From assembly GCF_012911015.1 (NCBI RefSeq), contig NZ_WVVV01000008.1, positions 115,355 to 165,435 of the forward strand: a DNA stretch of 50,081 nt, in the 5' to 3' direction. The notes under the pieces were generated by a model. The model did not search any database. It was not told the DNA's origin and saw nothing but the letters and a program-made list of their open reading frames with translations. Shown here piece after piece: positions 19,583-28,813 of this stretch. The stretch comes from Chelativorans sp. ZYF759 (GTDB taxonomy: Bacteria > Pseudomonadota > Alphaproteobacteria > Rhizobiales > Rhizobiaceae). A program made the translations under genes and the position numbers. Numbering within the stretch: the first letter of the stretch is position 1; every line of letters starts with the position of its first letter.

Positions 19583-20443
19583 TCAGCCTTCCAGCGCTGA
19601 CTGTCGGTCGGTGCCTGTCCGGGCGATTTGCGCGGCGCGCGCCGACGACACCGCGAAGGCGGCAATGAACAGCCCGGTCATGACGAGCACGATGGTCGGC
19701 GCCGGCGCGCTGTCGATGAAGAAGCTCAGATAGACGCCGGCAACCGCCGAAAGCGCGGCCACGGCCACTGCGACGGCCAGCATCGCGCCGAAGCGGCGGG
19801 TGACGAGAAAGGCGGTGGCGCCGGGCGCGATCAGGAAGGCGATGGCCAGGATGATGCCCACCGCCTGCAATGCGCCCACCACCGTGAGCGAGATCATGGC
19901 CAGCAGCCCGTAGTGGAGGAGCCGCACGGGCAGGCCGATGGCGCGTGCGTGCTGGGCATCGAAGGCATGCAGCGCGAGATCGCGGCCGAAAAGGCCGATG
20001 GCACCGATGACGGCCGCCGCGATGGCGCCGGCCTGGACGATGTCGGGCCAGTTCGTGCCCAGCATGTCGCCGAACAGGATATGGGTGAGGTGGAGTTCGG
20101 TCTCGATCATGGAGAACATGACGATGCCCGCCCCGAACATGCCCGAAAAGACCACGCCCATCACCGTGTCTTCCTTGACCCGACTGTTTTCCTTCAGGAA
20201 GCCGGTGGCGAGCGCGCAGACCATGCCGGCCACGAAAGCGCCGATCGCCAGCGGCAGGCCGAGGACGAAGGCGAGCACGATGCCAGGCAGCACCGCATGG
20301 CTGATGGCATCGCCCATCAGTGACCAGCCCTTCAGCACGAGATAGGACGACAGGAGCCCCATCGGCACCGCCACCAAGAGCGCGATGAGAAAGGCCTGCT
20401 GCATGAAGGGAAAGGCGAAGGGCAGGAGCAGCGTGTCGATCAT
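19583..20443 (-). CDS. sitD: Metal ABC importer permease SitD
   Basis: This 286-residue permease belongs to the family 9 metal transporters (ABC-3), with about eight to nine helices. Diagnostic segments are LKGWSLMGDAISHAVLPGIVLAFVLGLPLAIGAF near the N-terminus and FLIAPGATAFLVTRRF in the C-terminal half. The frame stays open upstream through sitC, but the ATG at 20443 overlaps the sitC stop (ATGA) and gives the normal start. With SitC it forms the channel for Mn2+ and perhaps Fe2+. Confidence 0.9.
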   Translation of the reverse strand: MIDTLLLPFAFPFMQQAFLIALLVAVPMGLLSSYLVLKGWSLMGDAISHAVLPGIVLAFVLGLPLAIGAFVAGMVCALATGFLKENSRVKEDTVMGVVFSGMFGAGIVMFSMIETELHLTHILFGDMLGTNWPDIVQAGAIAAAVIGAIGLFGRDLALHAFDAQHARAIGLPVRLLHYGLLAMISLTVVGALQAVGIILAIAFLIAPGATAFLVTRRFGAMLAVAVAVAALSAVAGVYLSFFIDSAPAPTIVLVMTGLFIAAFAVSSARAAQIARTGTDRQSALEG

Positions 20444-21297
20444 CGCGCGCTCTCCAGCGCCGCGCGTGCCTGCCGGCGGGCGGCGAGATAGCCGTGCCGG
20501 GGCGCCAGGAAGAAGGCGGCGAGGAAAACCAGCGTCTGCAGGACCACGATCACCCCGCCCGTCGCCCCGTCGATGAAGTAGCTGAGATAGGCGCCCGTAA
20601 AACTCGTCGTGGCGCCGATGGCGACCGAAATGACGATGAGGCGCGGAAAGCGGTCGGTCAGGAGATAGGCGGTGGCCCCCGGGGTGACCACCATCGCGAT
20701 GACCAGGAAGGCGCCGACCGTCTGCAGCGCGGCGACCGTGGACGCCGACAGCAGCGTGAAGAAGAGGACCCGCAGAAAGCCGGGATTGAGGCCGATGGAG
20801 CGGGCGTGGTTTTCGTCGAAGAAGGTCACCATCAGGTCCTTCCACTTCACAAGCAGGATGGCCAGCGACACGCCCGCGATGATGACGAGTTGCAGCGTGT
20901 CCTCCGGCGTTATCGCGAGAATGTTGCCGAGCACGATGGTCTGGACGCTCACCGAGACCGGCGAGATCGAGATCATGAACAGGCCGAGCCCGAAGAAGGA
21001 GGTGAAGATGAGCCCGATGACGGCATCCTCGCGCAATCGCGTCGCCTGGCTCAGGAACAGCATGGCGGCCGCCGCCAGTCCGCCCGAGAAGAAGGCCCCG
21101 ACAGCGAAGGGCAGCCCCAGCATGTAGGCACCAGCCACCCCCGGCACGATCGAGTGGGACAGCGCGTCGCCGATCAGCGACCATCCCTTGAGCATCAGAT
21201 AGGCAGACAGAAAGGCGCAAAGCGCACCCACCAGTGCCGAGACCCACATCGCGTTGACCATGTAGCTATAGGCGAAGGGTTCGGCGAGGAGGCTCAT
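20440..21297 (-). CDS. sitC: Metal ABC importer permease SitC
   Basis: This paralogous permease of 285 residues has the same ABC-3 signature segments: [35 protein letters not shown] and [16 protein letters not shown]. The start overlaps the sitB stop and the stop overlaps the sitD start, so the whole sitABCD mRNA is translationally coupled. Closely related permeases serve Mn, Fe or Zn; the neighbouring Mur-type operator favours manganese. Confidence 0.9.
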   Translation of the reverse strand: MSLLAEPFAYSYMVNAMWVSALVGALCAFLSAYLMLKGWSLIGDALSHSIVPGVAGAYMLGLPFAVGAFFSGGLAAAAMLFLSQATRLREDAVIGLIFTSFFGLGLFMISISPVSVSVQTIVLGNILAITPEDTLQLVIIAGVSLAILLVKWKDLMVTFFDENHARSIGLNPGFLRVLFFTLLSASTVAALQTVGAFLVIAMVVTPGATAYLLTDRFPRLIVISVAIGATTSFTGAYLSYFIDGATGGVIVVLQTLVFLAAFFLAPRHGYLAARRQARAALESAR

Positions 21298-22229
21298 TTT
21301 TCCTCATCCTTGCCGGTCTCGGGCGGTAGCGTGGGCCCGCTCGTGGAATGCGCCTGGTCGCCGTAGAGCACGAAGGGCCGCTCGTCGTCGGTCAGGACCG
21401 TCACGGAGCGCGTGTCGGTCTCGGCATCGTCGTGGAGATGGGCGCCGCCCAGCTCGAAATGCCGCAGCACGCCGCCGAAGGTCAGATCGAGGTTTTCGCG
21501 TGTGAAGACCTCATGGGTGGGACCGGCGGCCAGGATCCGGCGGTTGATGAGAATGGCGCGGTCGCAGAATTCCGGCACGCTGCCGAGATTGTGTGTGGAG
21601 ACCAGCATGATGCGGCCCTCGTCGCGCAATTCGCCGAGCAGCGCGGTGATCGCCTCCTCGGTTCGGACGTCGACGCCCGTGAAGGGCTCGTCCAGCAGGA
21701 TGACGCGCCCCTCCTGTGCCAGCGCGCGGGCCAGGAAGACGCGCTTTTTCTGTCCTCCGGAAAGTTCGCCGATCTGGCGCTTGCGCAAGGCCGACATGCC
21801 CACCCGCTTGAGCGCCATGTCGACCATGTCGCGATCCACGGCCGAGGCGATGCGCAGCCAGTTCATGTGGCCGTAGCGGCCCATCATCACCACGTCCTCG
21901 ACCAGGACCGGGAAATTCCAGTCGACCTCCTCTGCCTGCGGCACATAGGCGACGACGTTGCGCTTCAGCGCGCGCCCGGCCGGCTGCCCGAGGATGGAGA
22001 CCGAACCACTCGCCAGGGGCACGAAGCCCATGATCGCCTTGAAGAGGGTCGACTTGCCGCTGCCATTGACCCCCACCAGTGCTGCGATCGTGCCCGTCGG
22101 CAGGGCAAAGCTCGCCCGTTCCAGCGCGGTGTGGCCATTACGGTAGGTGACGGTGACGTCGTCGACGACCAGACCGGCGCTGGCGGTGCCGATCGGTGCG
22201 AGCTGGTGCGGGTCGGGATGGAGGTTCAT
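21294..22229 (-). CDS. sitB: Metal ABC importer ATPase SitB
   Basis: This 311-residue ATPase carries Walker [13 protein letters not shown]-loop [32 protein letters not shown] (typical of Mn/Zn importer ATPases), signature [15 protein letters not shown], Walker [13 protein letters not shown] and switch His in LVSTHNLG. A His/Asp-containing tail ([15 protein letters not shown]) extends beyond the core and might sense or hold metal; that is inference. It overlaps sitA by 4 bases. Confidence 0.92.
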   Translation of the reverse strand: MNLHPDPHQLAPIGTASAGLVVDDVTVTYRNGHTALERASFALPTGTIAALVGVNGSGKSTLFKAIMGFVPLASGSVSILGQPAGRALKRNVVAYVPQAEEVDWNFPVLVEDVVMMGRYGHMNWLRIASAVDRDMVDMALKRVGMSALRKRQIGELSGGQKKRVFLARALAQEGRVILLDEPFTGVDVRTEEAITALLGELRDEGRIMLVSTHNLGSVPEFCDRAILINRRILAAGPTHEVFTRENLDLTFGGVLRHFELGGAHLHDDAETDTRSVTVLTDDERPFVLYGDQAHSTSGPTLPPETGKDEEK

Positions 22230-23116
22230 TCAGCCAGGGCATCCGCGATGGTCTGCGTGGTCACGCGCAGAAGATCGACATAGGTCGGCACCGGACCCTC
22301 CGGACCGCTCAGGGAGTCGACGTAAAGCACGCCGCCATAGGTGGCTCCCGTCTCGCGCGCCACCTGCCGCGCAGGGCTGTCGGAGACCGTGCTTTCGGAA
22401 AAGATGGCGGGAATATCGTTGTCGCGCATGGCATCAATCACCCGGCGGATCTGCTGGGGCGTGCCCTCGCTGTCCGCGTTGATAGGCCAGAGATAGAGCT
22501 CCTTCAGATCGAAGTCTCTAGCGAGGTAGGAAAAAGCGCCTTCGCTCGTCACCAGCCAGCGCCGCTCCTCGGGTATCTCCGCAAGACGCGCGCGGATCGG
22601 CTCGATCGCGGCTTCGATCTCCCGAATATATTCTTCGGCATTGGCCTCGTAGAGCTCGGCGTTGTCCGGATCATGCATGATCAGCGCATCGCGGATATTG
22701 GCGACATAGATCGTGGCGTCGCTGGGCGACATCCAGGCATGTGGGTTCGGCCGGCCCTCATAGGGGCCTTCGCCGATGCCGATCGGCTGGATACCATCGG
22801 TAACCACCGCCTCGGGCACATCGCGAAGATTGCCCAGGAAACGCTCGAACCACTGCTCGAGACCGAGCCCGTTCCACAGGATCAGATCCGCATCCTGCGC
22901 CCGCAAGATGTCGCCTGGCGTTGGCTGGTATTCGTGGATCTCGGCGCCGGGCCGCGTGATCGATTCCACGCTTGCAGCCTCGCCGGCCACGTTGCGCGCC
23001 ATGTCGGCGATCACCGTGAAGGTGGTTACCACCTTGAAGCGCTCCTGAGCCTGGGCTCCGGTCGCCATGACGAGCGGCAGGGCGGCGACTAGGATAAGGC
23101 GGGCGAAAAGTCGCAT
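22226..23116 (-). CDS. sitA: Periplasmic Mn/Fe-binding protein SitA
   Basis: This cluster A-I metal receptor has 296 residues, with a signal peptide at 1 to about 24 (ending TGAQAQ). Likely ligands are the histidine in GAEIHEYQP, the histidine in [11 protein letters not shown], the glutamate in [13 protein letters not shown] and the Asp/Glu segment [11 protein letters not shown], the pattern of SitA/MntC rather than of ZnuA, as there is no His-rich loop. An ATG four codons upstream (23128) is possible; the ATG at 23116 has the better GGAG spacing and leaves a 24-nt leader from the predicted promoter. It is the first gene of sitABCD. Confidence 0.9.
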   Translation of the reverse strand: MRLFARLILVAALPLVMATGAQAQERFKVVTTFTVIADMARNVAGEAASVESITRPGAEIHEYQPTPGDILRAQDADLILWNGLGLEQWFERFLGNLRDVPEAVVTDGIQPIGIGEGPYEGRPNPHAWMSPSDATIYVANIRDALIMHDPDNAELYEANAEEYIREIEAAIEPIRARLAEIPEERRWLVTSEGAFSYLARDFDLKELYLWPINADSEGTPQQIRRVIDAMRDNDIPAIFSESTVSDSPARQVARETGATYGGVLYVDSLSGPEGPVPTYVDLLRVTTQTIADALAE

Positions 23117-23146
23117 GAAAGTCTCCATGATTCCGATCTCGATGAA

Positions 23147-23175
23147 GAGATAGCGCTTGCCGGCACAGACGTCAA
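23147..23175 (-). promoter_or_regulatory. sitABCD promoter
   Basis: Read on the minus strand, -35 TTGACG (23175-23170) and -10 TATCTC (23152-23147) are separated by exactly 17 bases. Predicted start of transcription is near 23140, just before the sitA ribosome-binding site. The Mur-type palindrome sits immediately upstream of the -35. Confidence 0.6.
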
Positions 23176-23180
23176 TGCAA

Positions 23181-23197
23181 TTGCAAATCGTTTGCAA
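23181..23197. promoter_or_regulatory. Mur/Fur-type palindromic operator
   Basis: The 17-bp inverted repeat TTGCAAATCGTTTGCAA (7-bp arms, 3-bp centre) matches the TGCAAA-rich Mur-responsive sequences described upstream of rhizobial sitABCD. A further TTGCAA-like half lies next to it towards sitA (ATGCAA at 23175-23180). It is between the divergent sitA and mur genes and abuts the sitA -35, so manganese-loaded Mur would block sit transcription and might affect its own gene. Confidence 0.75.
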
Positions 23198-23272
23198 AAA
23201 GAGCTGGTGAGAGAGGCAGCCAGGACCCTTGCTGACTTTGCATCGCAACGGCAACTGACGCATAGTCCGGCC

Positions 23273-23707
23273 ATGAACGAGGCAGCTTTGCAGAAGCCTG
23301 ACTACGAGAAGGCGTTACGAGACGCAGGCGTGCGCATCACGCGCCCGCGCCGCGTCATCCTGGGCATCCTTTCGGAAGGCGGCGACCACCCGGATGCGAT
23401 GGAAATCTTTCATCGCGCGGTCAAGATCGACCCGGCGATCTCGCTATCGACCGTCTACCGCACGATGAAGCTGCTGGAAGGCATCGGCGCCATCCATCGC
23501 CACGCCTTCGAAGGTGGTCCGTCGCGTTTCGAGCCGGCAGGAGACGATCACCACGACCACCTGATCGACATGGACACCGGCGACGTCATCGAGTTCCACT
23601 CGAGCAAGATCGAGGAACTGCAGGACGAGATCGCCCGGTCACTCGGTTACGAGATCGTCCATCACCGGCTGGAGCTTTATGGACGAAAGCGCAAGAAGCG
23701 CCTCTGA
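23273..23707 (+). CDS. mur: Fur-family manganese-responsive regulator (Mur-like)
   Basis: This 144-residue protein of the Fur family has a winged-helix DNA-binding domain (about 10-85, with [17 protein letters not shown] as recognition helix region) and a dimerisation/metal domain ([21 protein letters not shown]). The two CxxC motifs of Zur and many Fur proteins are absent, as in alphaproteobacterial Fur/Mur. Its divergent position to sitABCD across a Mur palindrome supports a Mn2+ sensor. The ATG at 23273 lacks a clear ribosome-binding site; a -35/-10 pair (TTGCAT, 17, CATAGT at 23238-23266) ends 6 bases before it, so the mRNA may be leaderless. Confidence 0.85.
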   Translation: MNEAALQKPDYEKALRDAGVRITRPRRVILGILSEGGDHPDAMEIFHRAVKIDPAISLSTVYRTMKLLEGIGAIHRHAFEGGPSRFEPAGDDHHDHLIDMDTGDVIEFHSSKIEELQDEIARSLGYEIVHHRLELYGRKRKKRL

Positions 23708-23741
23708 GGCCGGTAGGTGGCCTACTGTTTCGATTCCGGGG

Positions 23742-24974
23742 TCAGCCCGCAGGTCGTTCCCGCCGGGCCCGCTGGATGTCGAGCAGACTCGATGGACGCG
23801 CCAGAAAGAACCCCTGGCCGCTGCCGATATTGAGCGCGCGCAGCGTATCGTATTCGCATTCGGTCTCGATTCCCTCGGCGACGATCTCGGCACCGGTCTC
23901 ACGGGCAAAGTGGATCAGCGCTGAAGCCAGCGCCCGCTTGGCGCTGTCGGTATCGATGTCTCGCGTAAGCCCCATGTCCAGCTTGATGATGTCCGGGGCG
24001 AGTTGGATGATATGCTGGAGACTGGAGAAGCCCGCGCCGGCATCGTCGATGGCCAGCCGCACGCCATTCTGGCGCAAGGGACCAAGGGCGGCGTTCAGTT
24101 GCGCGTAGTCCCCCACGGGAGCATGCTCGGTCACTTCCAGCACGATCCGATCCCGCGGTGCCCTGGCCAGCAACTCCTCAAGTTGCCCGCTCATGATTGT
24201 TTCCGGCGACGCATTGAAGGAGACGTAGATATCGCTGGCGAAGGACGGCATATCGGTCAGCGCGCGTTGAAGAACGGCGATTTCCAGATCGACTCCCAGC
24301 CCGGTCGCAGCGGCCTCGCCAAACCATTTGTCCGGCGAACGATACGGCTCGCTTGCAAATCGGCACAGTGTCTCGAAGCCCTTGGGCGTGCGGCTGCGCA
24401 TGTCGCAGATCGGCTGATAGACAAGCGAGAAGGAACCGGCGGCCATCGCGGTCTGGACCCGCGCGCGGGCGGCTTCGCGCGCCAGCTTTTCAGCGATCTC
24501 GCGCCTGATCTGGTGGGCCGCCAGATCCGCAAAGATGCGCATCACGTCCAGGTCGCGTGAATTGAGCGACGCATTCGGCCGGGCGCTGAGGCAACAGAAC
24601 ATGCCATAGGGCGTGCCGTCGGCCAGACGGATCGGAATGCTGGCATGCGCGCCGATCGGCACGGCGCGGGTGATCGGCATGGCGACGGCCAGCGGCTCGT
24701 CGGCAGTATCGGGAATGAGTTCCGGCAGGCGACCGGCCAGAATATGGCGGCAATAGACCTCATCGAGCGAACGCCTGTCGCCGGGCTTGATCAAGTCTTC
24801 CAGGCCAGGTGCATCGACATGGCGGAACACCGATTCCTCACCCACGAACTCAGAGAGGTAGGCAACGTCCATTCCCAGATGCGTGCGAACCGTCTCGAGG
24901 GCACGCTGGATGGTAAAGTCCTGGCCGGGCTCGCTGGCTGCGCCCTTGAGAATGGCCTGCTGGAATGACTGCAT
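23742..24974 (-). CDS. GAF-EAL cyclic-di-GMP phosphodiesterase
   Basis: This cytoplasmic two-domain protein has 410 residues: an N-terminal GAF sensor domain (about 20-165) and a C-terminal EAL domain (about 175-405). Residues needed for c-di-GMP hydrolysis are kept: Glu201 in FETLCRF, Asn254 in VSFNAS, Glu283 in LEVTEH, Asp310-Asp311 in AIDDAGAGFSS, Lys331 in IIKLD and Glu367 in VAEGIE. The loop-6 DDFGTG motif reads DDAGAG. It should therefore be an active phosphodiesterase controlled by an unknown GAF ligand. A TTG at 24989 is possible, but the ATG at 24974 has a GAGGAA site. Confidence 0.85.
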   Translation of the reverse strand: MQSFQQAILKGAASEPGQDFTIQRALETVRTHLGMDVAYLSEFVGEESVFRHVDAPGLEDLIKPGDRRSLDEVYCRHILAGRLPELIPDTADEPLAVAMPITRAVPIGAHASIPIRLADGTPYGMFCCLSARPNASLNSRDLDVMRIFADLAAHQIRREIAEKLAREAARARVQTAMAAGSFSLVYQPICDMRSRTPKGFETLCRFASEPYRSPDKWFGEAAATGLGVDLEIAVLQRALTDMPSFASDIYVSFNASPETIMSGQLEELLARAPRDRIVLEVTEHAPVGDYAQLNAALGPLRQNGVRLAIDDAGAGFSSLQHIIQLAPDIIKLDMGLTRDIDTDSAKRALASALIHFARETGAEIVAEGIETECEYDTLRALNIGSGQGFFLARPSSLLDIQRARRERPAG

Positions 24975-25094
24975 GGATGCGTTCCTCAATCTCGTTGAGT
25001 GAGAAACTGCCCGGCATTCATGGATATGGGATTAAACGGCGCCTACCGCGGATGATCACTAATGAGTGAGGTTTCCAATTCCCTTCCGCGCAGT

Positions 25095-26678
25095 TCAGGC
25101 AGCCTTGACCATGTAGTCCTTCACCGCGTCGAAGCGGATGGCCTTCCAGCGGTCGGCCTCGTAGTTGAGGCCGAATTCGTGCGGGGCGAGGAAGACGGGA
25201 TCGCCATCGAGGTCACGCGCAATGTCGCCGCGGTGCGTTTCCACGAAACGCTCGAGTTCGGGCTTCTCGCCGGAAATCCAGCGGCAGACATTGAAGCGGG
25301 CGCTCTCGAAATCGACCGGCAGGCCGTATTCAGCCTCGAGCCGCATCTTCAGAACATCGAGCTGCAGGGCCCCGACGACGCCAACAATGGCCGGCGACCC
25401 ATCCTCCGGCAGGAAGAGCTGGACCACGCCCTCCTCGGCCATCTGCTGCAGGGCCTCTTTCAGCTTCTTGGCCTTCATCGGGTCGCCGAGGCGAACGCGG
25501 CGCAGGATTTCGGGCGCGAAATTGGGCACGCCGCGGAAATTGATGTCCTCTCCTTCCGTCAGCGTATCGCCGATGCGCAGCGTGCCGTGGTTGGGAATGC
25601 CGACGACATCGCCGGCAAAGGCCTCGTCCGCGGTGATGCGGCTCTTGGCGAAGAAGAACTGCGGGGCCGAGAGGCTCATCGGTTTTCCCGTGCGCACAAG
25701 CTTGGCTTTCATCCCCCGCTCCAGCCGGCCCGAGCAGACGCGCACGAAGGCGATGCGGTCGCGGTGGTTGGGGTCCATATTGGCCTGGATCTTGAAGACG
25801 AAGGACGTCATTTTCGGCTCCGTCGCCTCGACGCGGCGGCCATCGGCGTCCTGGGCACGCGGTTCGGGGGCGAAGGCACCAAGGGCTTCGATCAGGTCGC
25901 GCACGCCGAAATTCCGCAGGGCGGAGCCGAAGAAGACCGGCGTCAGATGGCCCTCGCGAAACGCCTGCGCATCGAAGGGACGGCAGGCTTCGCGCGCAAG
26001 CTCCATTTCCTCGATGGCCGCGTCGCGCTCGTTTTCCGGCAGCTTGCCGCACACCTCATCGGATTGCGGACCATTGACCTTGCGCCATTTCTCGTCGGCG
26101 TCGCCGTGGCGCACCGCGCTGTCGGCGAGGTGATAGGTGCCGGCGAAGCTCTTCCCCTTGCCGATAGGCCAGGTGACCGGCGCCGTGTCGAGCGCCAGCT
26201 TCTGCTCGATCTCGTCGAGAATCTCGAATGTATCGCGTGTCTCGCGGTCCATCTTGTTGACGAAGGTGACGATCGGAATGTCGCGCATGCGGCAGACTTC
26301 GAAGAGCTTCAGCGTGCGCGGCTCGATACCCTTGGCGGCATCGATGACCATGACGGCGGAATCGACTGCCGTCAGGGTGCGATAGGTGTCGTCGGCGAAG
26401 TCCTCGTGGCCCGGTGTGTCCAGCAGGTTGAAGACGTGGTCTCCATACTCGAACGTCATCACGGAGGTGACGACCGAAATGCCACGCTCGCGCTCGATCT
26501 TCATCCAGTCCGAGCGAGTCTGGATCTTGTCCTTCTTGGCCTTGACCTCGCCGGCGAGCTGGATCGCGCCGCCGAAAAGAAGCAACTTCTCGGTCAGCGT
26601 GGTCTTGCCCGCGTCGGGATGCGAGATGATGGCGAAGGTGCGCCGCCGCGCCACCGCGCGTGCGAGTGTGTCGGACAT
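25095..26678 (-). CDS. prfC: Peptide chain release factor 3
   Basis: This GTPase recycles RF1/RF2 from the ribosome after termination. The 527-residue product has the normal RF3 length. GTPase motifs are G1 SHPDAGKTTL, G2/G3 around RERGISVVTSVMTFEY and LLDTPGHEDF, G4 FVNKMDRE, and the RF3-specific C-terminal segments FFGSALRNFGV and FNVCRWISGE. The frame stays open upstream, but the ATG at 26678 (MSDTLARAVARRRTFAIISHPDAGK) is the family start. It appears to be transcribed alone or with the small gene upstream. Confidence 0.96.
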   Translation of the reverse strand: MSDTLARAVARRRTFAIISHPDAGKTTLTEKLLLFGGAIQLAGEVKAKKDKIQTRSDWMKIERERGISVVTSVMTFEYGDHVFNLLDTPGHEDFADDTYRTLTAVDSAVMVIDAAKGIEPRTLKLFEVCRMRDIPIVTFVNKMDRETRDTFEILDEIEQKLALDTAPVTWPIGKGKSFAGTYHLADSAVRHGDADEKWRKVNGPQSDEVCGKLPENERDAAIEEMELAREACRPFDAQAFREGHLTPVFFGSALRNFGVRDLIEALGAFAPEPRAQDADGRRVEATEPKMTSFVFKIQANMDPNHRDRIAFVRVCSGRLERGMKAKLVRTGKPMSLSAPQFFFAKSRITADEAFAGDVVGIPNHGTLRIGDTLTEGEDINFRGVPNFAPEILRRVRLGDPMKAKKLKEALQQMAEEGVVQLFLPEDGSPAIVGVVGALQLDVLKMRLEAEYGLPVDFESARFNVCRWISGEKPELERFVETHRGDIARDLDGDPVFLAPHEFGLNYEADRWKAIRFDAVKDYMVKAA

Positions 26679-26752
26679 GATCGACAATCCTTTTCGGAAC
26701 GCGCGGGATTTAGCAGGGGCGAACCGGATTGTCGAACGGTGAATGCGGAGGC

Positions 26753-26968
26753 CTACTTGCCCCGGCCCTCGATCCGCTGATGCAGCTCGCGGATGATCCG
26801 GCTGGCGGTGGTCTCGCACAGGAAGGGCAGGAGAGCGTGGACGAGCGCGGCACCGCCGGCCACAAGCAGGCGCGAGGAAAACCAGAGCGCAAAGCGCATG
26901 TGCTCGAAATAGGATTCGCCGACGGTCTGCGGATGGGCGGTGAACAGCCTGACGATGCGCGCGTTCAT
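26753..26968 (-). CDS. Small DUF6356-like protein
   Basis: This 71-residue protein begins MNARIVRLFTAHPQTVGESYFEHMRFALWFSSRLL and continues AGGAALVHALLPFLCETTASRIIRELHQRI. This pattern (HPxxVGExYxEH, then a single hydrophobic segment with LVHALLPFLC) matches the small alphaproteobacterial DUF6356 family of unknown function. One membrane-associated helix is likely at about 31-50. It sits 74 bases upstream of prfC on the same strand, so co-transcription is possible. No function is proposed. Confidence 0.7.
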   Translation of the reverse strand: MNARIVRLFTAHPQTVGESYFEHMRFALWFSSRLLVAGGAALVHALLPFLCETTASRIIRELHQRIEGRGK

Positions 26969-27078
26969 GTCTCGATCTCTCTGCATGTCTCCAGATCGTG
27001 CAGGATGGTCCAAACGCACCGCCAGAACATCCCAGTTCGTCCTTGTCAGAGCCCATTTTTCGGGACATTGTCCTAAGA

Positions 27079-27549
27079 ATGAGCGAAGAACTGGATCAAA
27101 TCGACCGCCGTCTTCTGGCGGAGCTGCAGCGCGATGCGACCTTGTCGGTCGACGAATTGTCGGAACGGGTATCGCTGTCGCGCAATGCCTGCTGGCGACG
27201 GGTGAAGCTCTTGGAGGAGCGCGGCGTCATCACCGGCCGCGTCGCGCTGGTGGACGCCGACAAGATCGGGCTGGGACTGTCGGTCTTCGTCATCGTCCGT
27301 ACATCCAGCCACGATCCGGACTGGCTCAGGAAATTCCGCGAGGCGGTGACATCCTTTCCGGAGATCACCGGGGTCTACCGCATGTCGGGCGATCTCGACT
27401 ATGTGCTGCGCGCACGCGTGGCCGACGTGAAGGCCTATGACCGGCTCTACCAGCGCCTGATCGCGAAGGTGCCGCTGTCGGATGTCTCGGCATCCTTTGT
27501 CATGGAGGAGATCAGGGAGACGACGGTGCTGCCGGTCGAGCTGCGCTAG
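27079..27549 (+). CDS. Lrp/AsnC family transcriptional regulator
   Basis: This 156-residue regulator has an N-terminal winged helix (DQIDRRLLAELQRDATLSVDELSERVSLSRNACWRRVKLLEERGVI) and a C-terminal RAM ligand-binding domain (about 65-150, ending EEIRETTVLPVEL). Such proteins sense amino acids and bend DNA as octamers. The ATG at 27079 begins at the normal point; no strong ribosome-binding site is visible, so the start is less certain. It is divergent from the small DUF6356-like gene and convergent with the AlkC-like gene. The target and ligand are unknown. Confidence 0.9.
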   Translation: MSEELDQIDRRLLAELQRDATLSVDELSERVSLSRNACWRRVKLLEERGVITGRVALVDADKIGLGLSVFVIVRTSSHDPDWLRKFREAVTSFPEITGVYRMSGDLDYVLRARVADVKAYDRLYQRLIAKVPLSDVSASFVMEEIRETTVLPVELR

Positions 27550-27553
27550 GCGC

Positions 27554-28657
27554 TCACATCTCCAGGAGAAACCCGCCCTCCGCCAGAACCTCGCCATTCA
27601 CCATGAGCTCGACGCGGTGGTGGCCCGCATTGTGCGTGCGGGTGGAAAAATCCCGGATGGCGCGCCGGATCGACAGGACCTGCCGCCCCCCGGGCGCAAG
27701 GTCGAAGGCCTTCAGCTTGAAGACCTTTCGCGACGGCTCGCCGTTCTTCTTGAGATAATGCACGGCATAGTCGACCACGAGATGCTGCACCTCGTCAGCC
27801 GTCGAGACGATCTCGCCGCTGATCGTCACATGCGACCCGAGGGACAATTGGCCTGGCGCGACCGAGTAGGCTTCCACCCGCACCGCCGCCTTTCCGGTGG
27901 CGCCGATCAGGGTGAGCGCACGGGCATCGCCCTTCTTGATCAGCGTGCGCAGGGCGTGGCGCACGATCCAGCGCGTGTTCGGGTTCTCCTTCGGCCAAGC
28001 CTCCAGATGGTCGAGCAGCCAATCGGGATGGTCCTTGCTGATGTCGTTCAGATGGTTGGCGACGGACTTGCGGACATAGAGGCTGGGATCGGCCTTGAGC
28101 CGGTCGAGGATCGGCCAGGCGAGCTTCGGATCGGCGGCAAAGGCCGCCAGCCGGAACGACCAGGGCAGGCGCGGCCGCGTGCCCTCGCTGGCCAGCCGTC
28201 GCACATGTTCATTCTGGTCCTCGGCAAATCCACGCATGACCTCGAGCGTGCGGTCAGGCTCGTCGCGCAGGAAGGGGCGGATGGCGAATTCGGCCGATCC
28301 GTAGCGCGTCAGGATACGCAGCGTCTCCATCGAACGCTCGAAATGATCGCGGCCATAAAGCGCGACATATTCCGCCAGCGCGACCGCCGTGAAGGCATGG
28401 CCGACTCGCGGCGCCAGATCGCTGAGGATCGCCGTCGCTTCCTCGAAATCGTCGGGCAGCGTCGCGCGGTAGGACTCGGCCGTGCGGCGGACGCGCTCCA
28501 TGATGCCGAGTTCATCGATGCCGTCCATGGCAAGCGCAACGAATCGCTCCGCATCGAAGTCCGGCCAGACAGCAACGGTCTCGCCCGCCATGTGGCGGAA
28601 ACGCGCCTCGTCGAACATATCCTTGAGGGCGTATTGTCCCTGTGTCTGACCGCTCAT
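27554..28657 (-). CDS. AlkC-like DNA alkylation-repair glycosylase with C-terminal Ig-like domain
   Basis: This 367-residue protein consists of HEAT-like helical repeats (about 1-255) followed by a beta-rich, Ig-like segment (about 260-367, from VRVEAYSVAPGQLSLGSHVTISGEIVSTADEVQHLVVDYAVHYLKKNGE to ELMVNGEVLAEGGFLLEM). Repeat segments DPSLYVRKSVANHLNDISKDHPDWLLDHLEAW and NPNTRWIVRHALRTLIKKGD are typical of the AlkC/AlkD superfamily, which removes cationic N-alkylated purines without flipping the base out. The Ig-like tail is a feature of the AlkC branch. The ATG at 28657 has GGGGAGA five bases before it. Confidence 0.8.
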   Translation of the reverse strand: MSGQTQGQYALKDMFDEARFRHMAGETVAVWPDFDAERFVALAMDGIDELGIMERVRRTAESYRATLPDDFEEATAILSDLAPRVGHAFTAVALAEYVALYGRDHFERSMETLRILTRYGSAEFAIRPFLRDEPDRTLEVMRGFAEDQNEHVRRLASEGTRPRLPWSFRLAAFAADPKLAWPILDRLKADPSLYVRKSVANHLNDISKDHPDWLLDHLEAWPKENPNTRWIVRHALRTLIKKGDARALTLIGATGKAAVRVEAYSVAPGQLSLGSHVTISGEIVSTADEVQHLVVDYAVHYLKKNGEPSRKVFKLKAFDLAPGGRQVLSIRRAIRDFSTRTHNAGHHRVELMVNGEVLAEGGFLLEM

Positions 28658-28813
28658 GCATTCTCCCCGCGTCGGTGATCGGATGCCTGATAGCATGGCC
28701 CTGCTGACACGGTCTGTCAGCACGAGCCAGGGTAAGGCCGTGCACGACGAATTCCGTTGAAAGCGTGGCTCCGCGATTGACCCTGTGGCGTGCTGGCGCG
28801 ATAGCATTTCGCC

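Noticed and set aside
23192-23272. Upstream TTG start for the Fur/Mur-like gene
   Set aside because: It begins inside the Mur palindrome and would add 27 residues not found in the family.
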